Source: Heracleum sosnowskyi (Eukaryota > Streptophyta > Magnoliopsida > Apiales > Apiaceae). Taken from it: DNA of 64,000 bases. The stretch lies in NCBI GenBank assembly GCA_030848705.1, contig JAUIZM010000019.1, forward strand, positions 1,922,001-1,986,000. Direction: 5' to 3'. Below the pieces are notes generated by a model. The model worked only from the letters and a program-made list of their open reading frames with translations, had not been told where the DNA came from and searched no databases. Of this stretch, positions 21,749-32,830 are shown one piece after another. How positions within the stretch are numbered: the stretch's first letter is position 1; each line of letters begins with the position of its first letter. A program made the position numbers and the translations under genes.

Positions 21749-22381
21749 CTGTTCTGGGAAATATGGTATCCTGAAAATTCGGCAACTTCCCTAAGTGTAT
21801 GCTTCCATTTGTTCACTTTCTCTCTTTCATAACGAACATGATGTCGTTCAAAAGCTTGTTTAAAACTCCCAGTTTGGTGGCGCACAACTGCTCGATCAAT
21901 GTTGTAAAAAACAGGAATAACTAATCTATGCGTTGTTTTGTGACAGTAGAGTATCTCTGTAAGCTCCTTAAGGCACCAAGTTGAAAAAGCATAATTTTGG
22001 GATAGGACAACAATGTAAGTCTTGGAATTCCTAATAGCATCTAGCAATGCATCTGAGATGACGAAATCATCCTTCAATGTATTAATTCCATGGTCATGTA
22101 GTCTTTGACACAAATGACCAGTAAAGTTAAGTCGAGTGTCTAAACCGTAGAAGCTCAAGAAAACATCCCAACGAGGTGAAAATGGAGCAGAAGAGGATGG
22201 AGTTTGAGAACTTGTTGAAGCTAGTGCATTTGAAACAGTAGAGGATGGAGCTTGAGAAATTGTTGTAGAAGCCATTGAATCTGAAGGAGAAGGGAATGTA
22301 GTTTTGGCGACATCTAAAGTCTTGGGATTTATTTTGAGTAGAAGCTCATCAACAATTTCATTGATAACATCAGCTTCAGAC
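21749..22381 (-). CDS. TNL-B exon: NB-ARC stub fused in frame to TIR2
   Basis: A 633-nt exon after a canonical ACATTTCAG|GTCTGAAG acceptor. It begins as an NB-ARC exon (SEADVINEIVDELLLKINPK), but after LDVAK turns into the Ser/Thr-rich leader of a TIR gene (FPSPSDSMASTTISQAPSS) and then a TIR domain. TIR motifs: PRWDVFLSFYGLDTR, FTGHLCQRL, ISDALLDAIRNSKTYIVV, and YAFSTWCLKELTEI with the catalytic Glu position kept. The BB-loop residues PELRSGE of TIR1 are missing (DDFVISDA). It ends at CAG|GTCGTT. Incoming and outgoing phases equal those of TIR1, so TIR1 can splice to it in frame. An internal ATG at 22275 could instead start TIR2 on its own. Confidence 0.72.
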
Positions 22382-22514
22382 CTGAAATGTAATTCTTCTT
22401 ATTATAAAACAGAGCATGAAAGGTAGTTACATAGGACCACAATATACTGTTAGCATGTAGGTTAATTTAATAAATTCTCTATCTTATGAATCAATATAAA
22501 TATATTTGAATGAC

Positions 22515-23218
22515 CTGTCTTTGGATACACGGTGTCCTCCTGAAAAGTCCGCAACTTCCTCAAGTGTAAGCTTCCAATTTTCAAGTTTCTCTCTTTCACC
22601 TCGAAAACGTTTTTGATGTTTCTTAAAAGCTTTCTGAAAACTCCCAGTTTGGTGACGCACAACTGATGGATCAATGTTGAAAAACACTGGAATAACCCAT
22701 CTCTGCATTGTTCTGTGACAATTGAGGATCTCTGCCAGCTCGTCAAGGCACCTAGGTGAAGTAGCATAATTTTCAGAGAAGACGACAATGTAAGTCTTGG
22801 AATTCCTAATAACATCTAGCAATGCATCTGAGATCACTTCGCCGCTGCGTAGCTCAGGATCATCCGTAAATGTTGAAATACCATTGGTATCTAGTTTATG
22901 GTACAGATGACCGGTAAAGGTAAATCGAGTGTCTATACCGTGTAAGCTCAAGAAAACATCCCAACGAGGTGAAAATGGAGCAGAAGAGGATGGAGTTTGA
23001 GAACTTGTTGAAGCCAGTGCATTTGAAACAGTAGAGGATGGAGCTTGAGAAATAGTTGTAGAAGACACTGAATCTGAAGGAAAAGAGGAGGGAGTTTGAG
23101 AACTTGTTGACGCTAGTGCATTTGAAACAGTAGAGGACGGAGCTTGAGAAATTGTTGTAGAAGGCACTGAATCTGAAGGAAAAGAGGAGGGAGTTTGAGA
23201 AGGGGTTGAAGAAGACAT
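22515..23218 (-). CDS. TNL-B first exon: TIR1 with repeated Ser-rich leader
   Basis: A first exon starting at ATG 23218-23216 (MSSSTPSQTPS). This start is chosen over an upstream in-frame codon because sibling leaders also begin MAST/MSSS-type. Residues 9-80 are Ser/Thr/Pro-rich, formed by a 33-residue repeat. TIR spans about residues 84-230: PRWDVFLSLHGIDTR, FTGHLYHKLDTNGI, BB-loop DDPELRSGE, DVIRNSKTYIVVFSENYA, CLDELAEIL with the putative NADase Glu at about 160, and IPVFFNIDPSVVRHQTGSF. Plant TIR domains act as NAD-consuming signalling enzymes when oligomerised. The usual FRGEDTR is LHGIDTR here. The exon ends GACAG|GTCATT, in phase with the next exon. Confidence 0.85.
22992..23215 (-). 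repeat. 99-bp minisatellite in the TIR1 leader
   Basis: GGAGTTTGAG-headed units start at 22992, 23091 and 23190, exactly 99 bp apart. They encode a 33-residue Ser/Thr-rich unit containing TTISQAPSSTVSNALASTSS. A single copy is present in the TIR2 leader (about 22200-22290). Confidence 0.9.
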
Positions 23219-25045
23219 TGATTCATAAAACACATCCCACAACTGGGTTATACAAAGTAAGATTCTCCAAAACATGTTGAAAACAGAGGGGGTCAAATAT
23301 TTGATAACCAGAAGAGTTGGCAATTAATAGCTAGATTCAGAGTTTGAAAATGTATGGATGACAAAATGGGTGGATCTTGCTGAATGCCCATAGACCCTTC
23401 TCTTTACTTTCAATGCATCGATGTTTGATGGGGGTAAACAAAGGAAAATGAAACAAATTTGCTCATTTCATTTGTTGGTATTTGGTTTATAAAATTTGTC
23501 ATTTTCTTTGATCTGTTTTGGTTTTAGATTTTATCAATATCCATTTCCCACCTTCAGCTAGGTATTTTCTTTCCTTCCTCATTTCTTTTTTATTTTCAAT
23601 TATAATTTATATATTAAATCATAATAAAATATATTAACATGTAAATCACTTTTAAAAATTAAAAAAAATTAAAATTTAATTTTTAAAAATTAAAAAATAA
23701 TTTTAATAAAAAATTTCATTACGTTTCTAGATCGAAACCAAAAAGGTAAAACAATTCAGATCATTATTTCCTGTCTATCTTATGAATCAATATAAATATA
23801 TTTGAATGACCTGTTTATCTTGTTAAAAAATCTATGTGGAGGTGGAACAAGAAATTATGTAAAAACTTATTCACTCCAACCACTAATCCCTTAGTAAAAA
23901 AATATAGTCAAGCATGTTTAGTAGGCTATATTTGTTGAACCACAAAAGCTTATAATTTTACATGATCATAATAATATATAACATCATTGGAGGTACATAT
24001 TTTCACCCTTAACAAAAAATTTACTATAACCAATTATATTATAGCCAAGTATTATACTTATTATCATTGAAGATGCTCTTAGTAGCTAGATGACAAAATG
24101 GGTGGCTCTTGCTGAATGCCCATAGACCCTTCTCTTTACTTTCAATGCATCGATTGCTTTAAATATATATAATTATAATAATGAAGTCACAATCTTATTA
24201 ATTTTAAAATATTATTACTATTTTTTATTAAAAAACTTTTTAATATTTATAATTGAATTAATACATGATTTTTTCTTAAAATTCATAATTTTATTAATTT
24301 TAAAATATTATTAATATTTTTTATTAAAACATAATAAATTTTTATTTTTAATATGTTGGGCATAGGGTTTAAACTTTCAAAAACTTAATTACCTATTAAA
24401 GGATATAATATTCTTTTTTAATAAAAAAACAATCAAATTGAAGTTAAAATAAAAAAATTGATATTAATTAGGTTTTATACGCTCACTCTACTCGTTAGGT
24501 TCAATCTTGAATTCTAAATTTTTTTGAACTATATTATTTTTCACGCGATACTTATAAAATAATCTTTAATTTAGTGATGATACCGTGGTTCGCACATGGT
24601 GGTTTTTTAATTTTCAAAATTTTAGTAAATATTTTTTATTCTTTCAAAAAAATGTAAATATTTTTATTAAAATTTATTTATGTAAATTTCATAACATCCA
24701 TTTAATTTATATTATTAGAGACAAAATATCAAAATTTTGATAATAGATCCGATCGGTATTTATATTTTGATAATTGCAAAAGTAAGTGTAATTATAAAAT
24801 ACAAAGTAAGTGTAAATATAAAATAAAATATTAACAGTAGAATCATATAAAAAATTTAAAAATTAGCCCTCATACGGGATATAGCCTTACTTCTATAAAA
24901 ATGTTGGAGTTAAAATGTTTTTCGTCATGGCTTGACCACGATGACTAGCATTTTAGAAATCGAGGATCTAACCGAAAAATGACAAAAACAAAAGTAAAGA
25001 AAAAGAATTGAAAATTCAATTGTAAATTAATAACAATTGCATACA
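23219..25045. other. TNL-B upstream region with internal direct repeats
   Basis: AT-rich DNA holding the probable TNL-B promoter. A ~75 bp block (GATGACAAAATGGGTGG... to CAATGCATCGAT) occurs at 23351-23425 and again at 24089-24160. At 23770-23818 there is a copy of the TIR1 exon-end/intron junction (22482-22520: ATCTTATGAATCAATATAAA, then TTTGAATGACCTGT). The rest has no frame or terminus I recognise. Confidence 0.6.
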
Positions 25046-25504
25046 TCTATACTATCAATACTATTATATAATAGACGAAATGGTTAGTATGGTACGTTTA
25101 TGATTTTACTTAATTGTCCTTAATTAATTATGCTTCGTGTTTTTACTTAATTAACCTTACTTATTTATATAAATATATTATGTTAGGCTCAAGGCATGTC
25201 TGATTATCACTATTAACAAGCCTAATCATTGTGACTATGTCACTCTACATGACCTAGTGATTTCTATCACTGGGATATAGTATAGGTCTCTCTGTACTTG
25301 TCTTGTTCTCATGAATATTAGCTTGATCATGTATGCTCAGAATTATAATGAGCTTAGTAAGTTTCTTGCATCTAGAATGTACATAGGCCGGTGAATAATT
25401 GTCCTCGTAGAAGTTCAGAATTGTTCATGCAGCAAGATGGAGATGAATAAGGTCCTGAAGAAATAAGTTGCAGAAATTTGTCTAAGGCATTATATAGCAA
25501 AGTC

Positions 25505-25885
25505 AGAATAAAGCTATATCGTGAAGTCACCAATATCCATGTCGAGAAGTGCTTTATCGCATAGTCCAATTTGTACTATGTCGTGAAGTCATCAAGACTC
25601 ATATCGTGAAGTGCTGATACCGCAAAGTCAAGATGTACTGGATCGTGAAGTCCTCAGATAGTCTATGTCGCATAGTCCTCAAAAAGTCTATGTCGCATAG
25701 TCCTCAAAAAGGCTATATCGCGAAGTCCTCAAAAAGACTAGATCGCGAAGTCCTGAAATGACTTATGTCACGAAGTCCTGAAATGACTTATGTCGCAAAG
25801 TCCTCAAATGGCTTATGTCGCAAAGTCCTCAAAGGTAATGTCGCGTAGTCTTCACAAAGGACATCGCGAAGTCAGGAATAAAGTG
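25505..25885 (+). repeat. Short interspersed repeats, core TCGCGAAGTC, in the RE1 5' LTR
   Basis: About thirteen units of about 24-30 bp follow the pattern TATGTCGCGAAGTCCTCAAA with variants CGTGAAGTC, CGCATAGTC and CGCAAAGTC. The core is CpG-rich and partly palindromic. Most variants differ by C/T or G/A changes at CpG sites. Confidence 0.88.
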
Positions 25886-26183
25886 GAGTTCACGATATCA
25901 ACACTTAGCCGTTTACAACAAGACAAATGAAGGTACAAGATCAAAGTCAAATGGAGACAAATACTGAAGCATCTGTATTGGTCAGGTGGTCCAAAATACA
26001 GATGGCAAATCTACAGCTAAACTTGGAGAGGAAGAAGGAAGACAAGCAGCTACAGATACGGGAGAGGACCACAGAAAGCAAGTGGTCCTCCCTGACACAG
26101 TCAACCTTTTATGGAACGACAAAATGGAGTTGCAGGAGGGATAGCTGTGTAATTAGGTGTGTGTACTAGTTTTGTATAGGATA

Positions 26184-26197
26184 ATATATATATATAT
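26184..26197 (+). promoter_or_regulatory. Putative TATA box of the RE1 LTR
   Basis: The run ATATATATATATAT precedes CGTGCACACC and sits downstream of the repeat cluster, as expected for the LTR core promoter. The 3' LTR has a slightly shorter run at about 38968. Confidence 0.5.
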
Positions 26198-26518
26198 CGT
26201 GCACACCCTACTGTGAGCTGCAAGTGAGCATATCATAGAAATACATTCAAGCACTTCTTTCTCTGTAAGAAAAACAAGAAAAAAAACTGTTCTTGTTTCG
26301 AAGCCAGAATTTCTCTTGTGAGATTTTGGAAGCTGTAGTATTTAATTTGCTTAATACAAATTAGATTAAAGTGATTGTGTGTGTACTGTTTATTTTATTC
26401 CGCATTTTCTTACTACACAATCTATTACAGTAATTTAGTTTCAAGGAAGCAAAAATCTATCAAACTATCCATTCACCCCCCTTTGTCTAGTTTCTAAGTG
26501 ATATTCATTACTAACAAG

Positions 26519-26530
26519 TGGTATCAGAGC
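26519..26530 (+). other. RE1 primer binding site
   Basis: TGGTATCAGAGC, complementary to the 3' end of initiator tRNA-Met, lies two bases after the LTR end. Confidence 0.92.
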
Positions 26531-26564
26531 AGATTGTTAACGTACAAACAGGAAAAGATCAAAA

Positions 26565-29033
26565 ATGAGTTCACGGAAATGAAGCAGTATCAAGATTCCT
26601 CCATTTAACAAGGAGCACTATAGTTTATGGAAAAAGAAGATGTTACTTTTCATCAAAGCTTCTAACCCCATGTATTTAGACATTCTAAAGCATGGTCCCT
26701 TTATTCCAATGATTGAGCTTGGTGAAACAACTGTTGGCACTGAGATAATACCAGCCAGACATGTGCCCAAAGATCCCTCAAAATACACTGATCCTGAAAA
26801 GGAGAAAATAGCACTGGATGGACATCTTCAACTTATCATTTGTGAATCTATGGATTTCAATATGTATGGCACTGTTGCTCACTGTACTAGTGCTAAGAAG
26901 ATGTGGGATCTTATAGAAGTGCTATGTGAAGGAACTCCTGAAGTAAGAAAGAATAAGAAACAGATTCTTGTTTCACAGTATGAAGCCTTCATGGCTCAAC
27001 CAAAGGAGGGAATCACATAAGTGTTTGAGAGGTTCAACAAGTTGGTAAATGAGCTAAAACTCTATGACAAACACTATGAGACAGAAGAGCTCAACATGAA
27101 GTTCTTGCTAACTCTGACAGATCACTTGGAACCAAGAATCTCTTCCCTCAAAGAAAGAGATTTAACAAAGATTGGTTTTGATGTGCTGTATGGTGTTCTG
27201 AAAACATATGAGCTAGAGTTGTTTCAAAAGAGATCCATTCAAGCTAAGCAAGGATTAATGGCAAATACTTCATGTGCCCTTATTGCTGACAACCTAGATC
27301 AAAGAATGGAATCTCTTAAAGTCAGTCAAGTCAAGATTGAGGAACTGGAGGCTGAAGACAATGGTGATGAGACTCAAGTTGTCTATGATTTGCCTGAGGA
27401 TGATGAGTTCTACAGCATAGATGAGCTGGACAAGATGGAAAACAAATCCTTTGCATATATGGCTAGGAGATATCCTAACATAAGGTTTAAAAGGAGGCAG
27501 CCATTTAAGTCCAAGTTCAATGCTGGAAATGATGGTGGTTCAAGTGGCTCAAACACTTTCAATAAAGGAAAAGGGATTGCTGGTGCTGTTAAAGGAGGAT
27601 ACAAATCTGGGAGTGTGGATGGGTCCAAAATAAGATGTTATAACTGCAATGAACTTGGGCACTTTGCCACAGAATGCAAGAAGCCCAAACAAGTCAAAAA
27701 GGACAAAGCATACTTGGAGCTTGAAGCTAAGTATGAAGCTCTACTCAAGAAACAACAGGGTAAAGCTTTTATTGCTGAGGGAAAGTGCTGGGATGACTCT
27801 GATGAAGAGGAAGAACAGGAGTACTCAAACTATGCCTTGATGGCATTTTCTGATGATGGTGATTCCTCAAGTCAGGTACCTATTCTTACTTCTCTTGAAA
27901 TGACTCCCTTTCAATATAAGCAAACTGTTGAAGATATGAGTACTGAGATGTTCAATATTCACACTAGCATGTTAGTTGCCAATGAAGAAATTGACAGACT
28001 AACTGCTAAAAATCTTGAGCTTACAGAAAAGAATGAGGAACTTGAGTTAATGGTTGTGAGCCTTGATGGTTTGAAAAAGGAAATTGAGTATCTTAAAAAC
28101 AAAGTGATTTGTGCTGAACAAATAGAAAAGGCTCTTAGAGAACAGATTGCTGAAAATGAATTAAAGCTAAGAAGCTACAAGAACTCCTCTGAACTCATTC
28201 AAACCTATCACAAGGAACACACTGAAGACTACAAGGTTGGAGTTGGTTTTGATTATGAAAATGATAAGGGAAGGAAGAAGGCAAAGGGCAAAGGAAAAGA
28301 ATCTTTTACAAACAAAAATGCCCCAACCATTTTGTCAAGTGTTGAAAAGCCTATCTTCAAGAAGAGTACTGTTGAGTTTGATGAAGAACTACTGATCATC
28401 AAACATCAACTAGTTGAAGAAGATGAGGTTGCTAAAGACACTGCTTCCTCTCCCAAGTCTGTTGTGCAGAAAGAAACCAAAGACAACCTTGTCAAGAGTC
28501 CTAAAATCAAGAAAGAAGTTGTTAAGAAAAAGAAACAAAACAGAAATGGTAAGATAGGTGTCAACAAGAGTAACAATTATGCTTATGTGCCAAATGCTCC
28601 TATGAAACAGTGTCAGAAATGCTTATCTGTAAATCATTTGACTCATAAGTGTAATAAACCTACAAATGTTGATGTTGATAACCTGAGTAACCATTTTGTT
28701 AGCATAAACTCTAACCATGATTCCTTCTGTGGTAATGCAAACTGCATGACATGCTATGTGACTGTGATTGCTAATTGTTTATCTCTTAAGCGTAAACTTG
28801 ACTCTGCACAATCTTATGAATCACACACACATATGCACACTCACAGGACAGGATCCCCAATCAAGGTTGAGAGGGTGAAAACTTCATGTGAGCCTAAGAG
28901 TGTTAACTCCAAAGCCACAGACAAAGTGAAGTCTCCTACTGTGAAGAATGCCATTTATGACAGAAGAATTATTAACAGAACTGTTTCTAAATCAACTGGA
29001 CCCTACCATGTGTGGGTACCAAAAACAACTTAG
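26565..29033 (+). pseudogene. RE1 gag (capsid/nucleocapsid), with internal stops
   Basis: The frame opens at ATG 26565 (MSSRK) but meets TGA at once (26580-26582) and TAA at 27018-27020. From there it is open to TAG 29031-29033. The N-terminal part (PPFNKEHYSLWKKKM, then MWDLIEVLCEGT) is the Copia gag capsid region. A zinc knuckle CYNCNELGHFATEC lies at 27636-27677 and a second CCHC pattern, CQKCLSVNHLTHKC, at 28611-28652. Between them is a long charged, coiled-coil-like stretch. The extended C-terminal part beyond the first knuckle is typical of Sireviruses. Gag would form the cytoplasmic particle that packages element RNA. The TAA falls where CAA (Gln) would fit, i.e. one C-to-T change. Confidence 0.85.
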
Positions 29034-29044
29034 TCACTTTGTGA

Positions 29045-32000
29045 ATGCAGGGCAACAGGAATAAAAGGGTCATATGGATCTTGGACAGTGGATGCTCAAG
29101 TCACATGACTGGTGATAAAGCCCTGCTATCACATTTTGAGGAAAAGGCTGGCCCATCAGTAACCTTTGGAAATGACAACATTGGTTATACAATGGGATAT
29201 GGCAATGTCAAATCTAGGAATGTCATTATTGAAGATGTAGCATTTGTTGAAGGACTAAAGCACAACCTCTTGAGCATTGGACAATTCACCAACAGGGGTT
29301 TCAAAGTGGAATTTGATGAAGAGCATTGTCTAATCACAAAAAGAGGAAGTGGTGAAGTTGTTTTAACTAGTGTGAAGAAAGGAAGCTTGTTTGTAGCTGA
29401 TCTCAAGGCTGCAGACAAGGGAGAAATTTGTTGTTTCTACACTAAGGCCACAAATGAAGAATTCTGGCTATGGCACAAGAAACTGTCTCACTTGAATGTT
29501 TAGGCAATGAACTCTCTGACAAAGAGAGAACTCATCAGAGACATGCCTGCTTTGGAGTTTGTGCAAGATGGAGCATGTGAAGCATGCCAAAGAGGAAAGA
29601 TCAAGAGATCAAGCCACAAGAACAAGTTGCTCAATTCAAACTCCAAGCCTCTGCAGCTAATTCACATGGATCTATTTGGCCCTGTGAATGTAATGTCCCT
29701 TTCCAAGAAGAAATATGCTCTAGTCATGGTTGATGATTATTCAAGATACACTTGGGTGGAATTTCTATTCTCAAAGGATGAAGCACCTCAAGTAATCATA
29801 GAGCATATTAAGAGAGTTGACAGAGAAGCACAAAGCACTGGTTCCTCTGTAGTTGCATTGAGAAGTGATAATGGAACTGAGTTTAGAAATTCAACATTGT
29901 ATGAGTTTTGCAAAGATAAAGGAATTTCTCAACAATTTTCAGCTCCTAGAACTCCTCAGCAAAATGGAGTAGTTGAGAGAAAGAATAGAACTCTCATTGA
30001 AGCTGCAAGAACAATGTTGTTGGATGCAAAGCTACCTACTAGGTTTTGGACTGATGCTGTTAACACGACATGCTATGTGCAAAATAGAACATTGATCAAT
30101 AAGAAGTCTGGAAAAACTCCATACTCATTAATGACTGGCAAAAGAGCATCCTTCAAGCATCTTCATGTGTTTGGAAGCAAGTGCTTTGTGATGAAAGATA
30201 CCTCTGAGCATGTTGGAAAATTTGATGCTAAGGCATTTGAAGGTATTTTCATTGGATACTCTCTGGAAAGGATAGCATACAGAGTGTTTGTACCTGAGCA
30301 ACACAAAATTATGGAAAGCATGGATGTTACCTTTGATGACAAGAAGACTCCTGGACTTGCAACAAGTGAACAAGACAGTGTGCCATTAAGATTTGAAAAT
30401 CAAGGATATCTTGAGGATTCTGAAAGTGAGGATGAACCACTTGTTCCAATTGTTCCACAAAATGAAACTCTTGAAGTTGATGATCTTCTTCAAACACCTG
30501 TGCAAGGGAACACAAACACAGGGGCAGAAGAAGAGGATGAAACTGTAAATCAAAATGATCTTGGAGCAAATCAAGGGAATGAACAGGGTCACACTAGAAA
30601 ATGGGACAGAGCCCACACTAGGGATCAAATCATTGGAGATCCTGGTGAGGGAGTTAGAACAAGAAGGGCAACAATGAATACATGTCTGTATAACTGCTTT
30701 TTGTCACAAGAAGAACCAAAAGTAATTGAAGAAGCTTTGAAGAATTCTGACTGGATTTTTGCAATGCAAGAAAAGTTGAATCAATTTGAGAAAAACAAAG
30801 TATGGGAACTTGTACCACCTCCAGAAGTAAAGAATGTTATTGACACCAAATGGGTGTTACAAAATGGATGAAGAAGGAGTGGTAATAAGAAACAAAGCAA
30901 GGTTGGTTGCCAAAGGATATTGTCAACAAGAGGGCATTGACTATGATGAGACATTTGTACCTGTAGCTAGACTGGAAGCCATCAGAATCTTCTTGGCTTT
31001 TGCAGCCCACTCAGATTTCAAGGTGTATCAAATGGATGTGAAAAGTGCATTTCTTAATGGTGATCTTGCTGAAGAATTTTATGTGTCCCAACCACCTGGC
31101 TTTGAAAATGAAAATTTCCCAGACTTTGTGTATAGACTGCTCAAGGCACTCTATGGACTCAAACAGGCACCTAGAGCATGGTATGAAACTCTATCTCAAT
31201 TCCTTCTTGAGCACCAATTCACCAGGGGTACAATTGATAAAACTTTATTTTTCAAGAAGCATGGAAATGATATCATTCTAGTCCAAATTTATGTGGATGA
31301 TATCATCTTTGGCTCTTCAAATGAAAATCTCTGTGAAAGGTTCTCTAGGTTGATGCAAAGCAAATATGAGATGAGTATGATGGGAGAGTTGACCTACTTC
31401 CTAGGTCTACAAGTACATCAAAGGGAGGATGGCATCTTCATAAATCAATCAAAGTATGCCTAAGATCTTTTGAAGAAATATGGTTTGGAAGACTCATCCC
31501 CTGCAAAAACTCCCATGTCCAGTGCTATCAAACTTGATGAAGACAAGAAAGGCAAGAGAGTTGACATCAAGGTTTACAGAGGCATGGTTGGATCATTACT
31601 CTATCTCACAGCTAGCAGGCCTGATATCATGTTTGCCACATGCCTTTGTGCAAGGTTTCAATCTGATCCCAAGGAATCTCACATGATGGCTATCAAAAGA
31701 ATCTTCAGGTATCTTAAAGGGACTCCTAATCTTGGGCTATGGTATCCAAAAGGCACTGGGTTCAACCTGGTTGGTTACACAGATTCTGATTATGCTGGAT
31801 GCAGAATTGACAGGAAGAGCACCTCTGGAAGCTGCCAATTCTTAGGTCAAAGGTTAGTGTCCTGGTTCAGTAAGAAACAACAATCCACAGCAACATCTAC
31901 AGCTGAGGCTGAATATATTGCTGCTGGAAGCTGCTGTGCTCAATTGCTTTGGATTAGAAATCAACTCATGGATTATGGACTAGTGTTAGAACACATCCCC

Positions 32001-32249
32001 CTGATGTGTGATAATACTAGTGCAATATCCATAGTTGTCAATCCTGTTAATCATTCTACTACAAAGCACATTGAGATCAGGTACCATTTCATTAGGGAAC
32101 ATGCTGCAAATGGTACCATAGAAGTCTCTTATGTTCCAACTGAGAAACAATTAGCTGACATATTTACTAAACCTCTAAATGAAGCTGTCTTCAACAGACT
32201 TGTGAGTGAAATTGGAATGCTCAATCCTTCATTTAGTAGTTCTAAGTAA
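29045..32249 (+). pseudogene. RE1 pol: protease, integrase, RT, RNase H (broken)
   Basis: The frame opens just after the gag stop, shifted relative to gag. Protease: WILDSGCSSHMTGD (active-site DSG at 29084-29092). Integrase: HKKLSHL...CEACQRGK zinc finger and a D,D,E core (HMDLFGPV, LRSDNGTEF, NGVVERKNRTLIE). RT: VYQMDVKSAFLNGDL and YVDDIIFG. RNase H: TDSDYAGC, STAEAEYIAAG and CDNTSAI, ending at 32249. Defects: TAG at 29501-29503 inside the integrase finger, a frameshift near 30850 just before the RT core, and TAA at 31461-31463. The product would convert RNA to DNA and insert it; this copy cannot make an intact polyprotein without suppression or shifting. Confidence 0.88.
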
Positions 32250-32439
32250 GTATGACAGTTAATTGTTGCAGCAGTAAATTTTCACTGTATTTAGATGTTA
32301 TATTCATTTGGAGTGAAAATTAGCTGAGATATGATTTATAAATATTTCAGTATTTTACTGCATATTTTTCAAATCATACTTTTCTAAGAAGTTATGAGCT
32401 TTTAAAGACATCTCTACATATGTGATCTTGAGAGTTTAC

Positions 32440-32830
32440 GACTTAGTTCAAATCAAACAGACTTATATCGCAAACTGTTGAAACTGTGAGACTTCGCGAT
32501 ATAGTTCATTTCATGAGTTTGCGACATAGTTCATTTTATGACTTCGCGACTTATAATAACTATATCGACAAGTCTCCTTATTTGACAGAATTTTGATTTA
32601 AATTAATTTTATTTCAATTTTTGATTTAAGTCTGACAAAATGCTTGAAATTTCAAAAAGAGAGTTTTAGACAGGGTATTTATACTATATCGCAAAGTCCC
32701 CCCCCCCCCCCCCAACTCCTTCTATCCTCAAGACTTTGCGACATAGTTCATTTATGGACTTTGCGATATACTTTACAAGACTTTGCGATACAGGCTATTT
32801 TAAGACTTCACGATATACAAATAGTCTGTA
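32440..32830. promoter_or_regulatory. Inverted LTR-type motifs ahead of ORF3
   Basis: Between pol and ORF3 there are six to eight copies of GACTTCGCGATATAGTTCAT and variants (GACTTTGCGATATA, GACTTTGCGACATAG). GACTTCGCGATATA is exactly the reverse complement of TATATCGCGAAGTC, the core of the RE1 LTR repeat cluster. A 16-C run lies at 32698-32713. A CT-rich leader (about 32885-32970) then leads to ATG 32974. Inference: a possible internal control region for a separate ORF3 transcript. Confidence 0.45.

Larger units (their letters stand above)
25181..26516 (+). repeat. RE1 5' LTR
   Basis: A 1,336 bp LTR beginning TGTTAGGCTC and ending TACTAACA. It contains a repeat cluster with core TATGTCGCGAAGTC, a TATA-like run at 26184-26197, and downstream CT-rich sequence that would form the 5' end of the transcript. 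Confidence 0.95.

Noticed and set aside
25505..25885. CRISPR-like array of regularly spaced short repeats
   Set aside because: The repeats are part of an LTR in a plant genome, units are variable and spacers are not unique.
25372..26169. Frames of 65 and 80 codons repeated at 38130-38952
   Set aside because: Both lie in the RE1 LTRs and are duplicated only because LTRs are.
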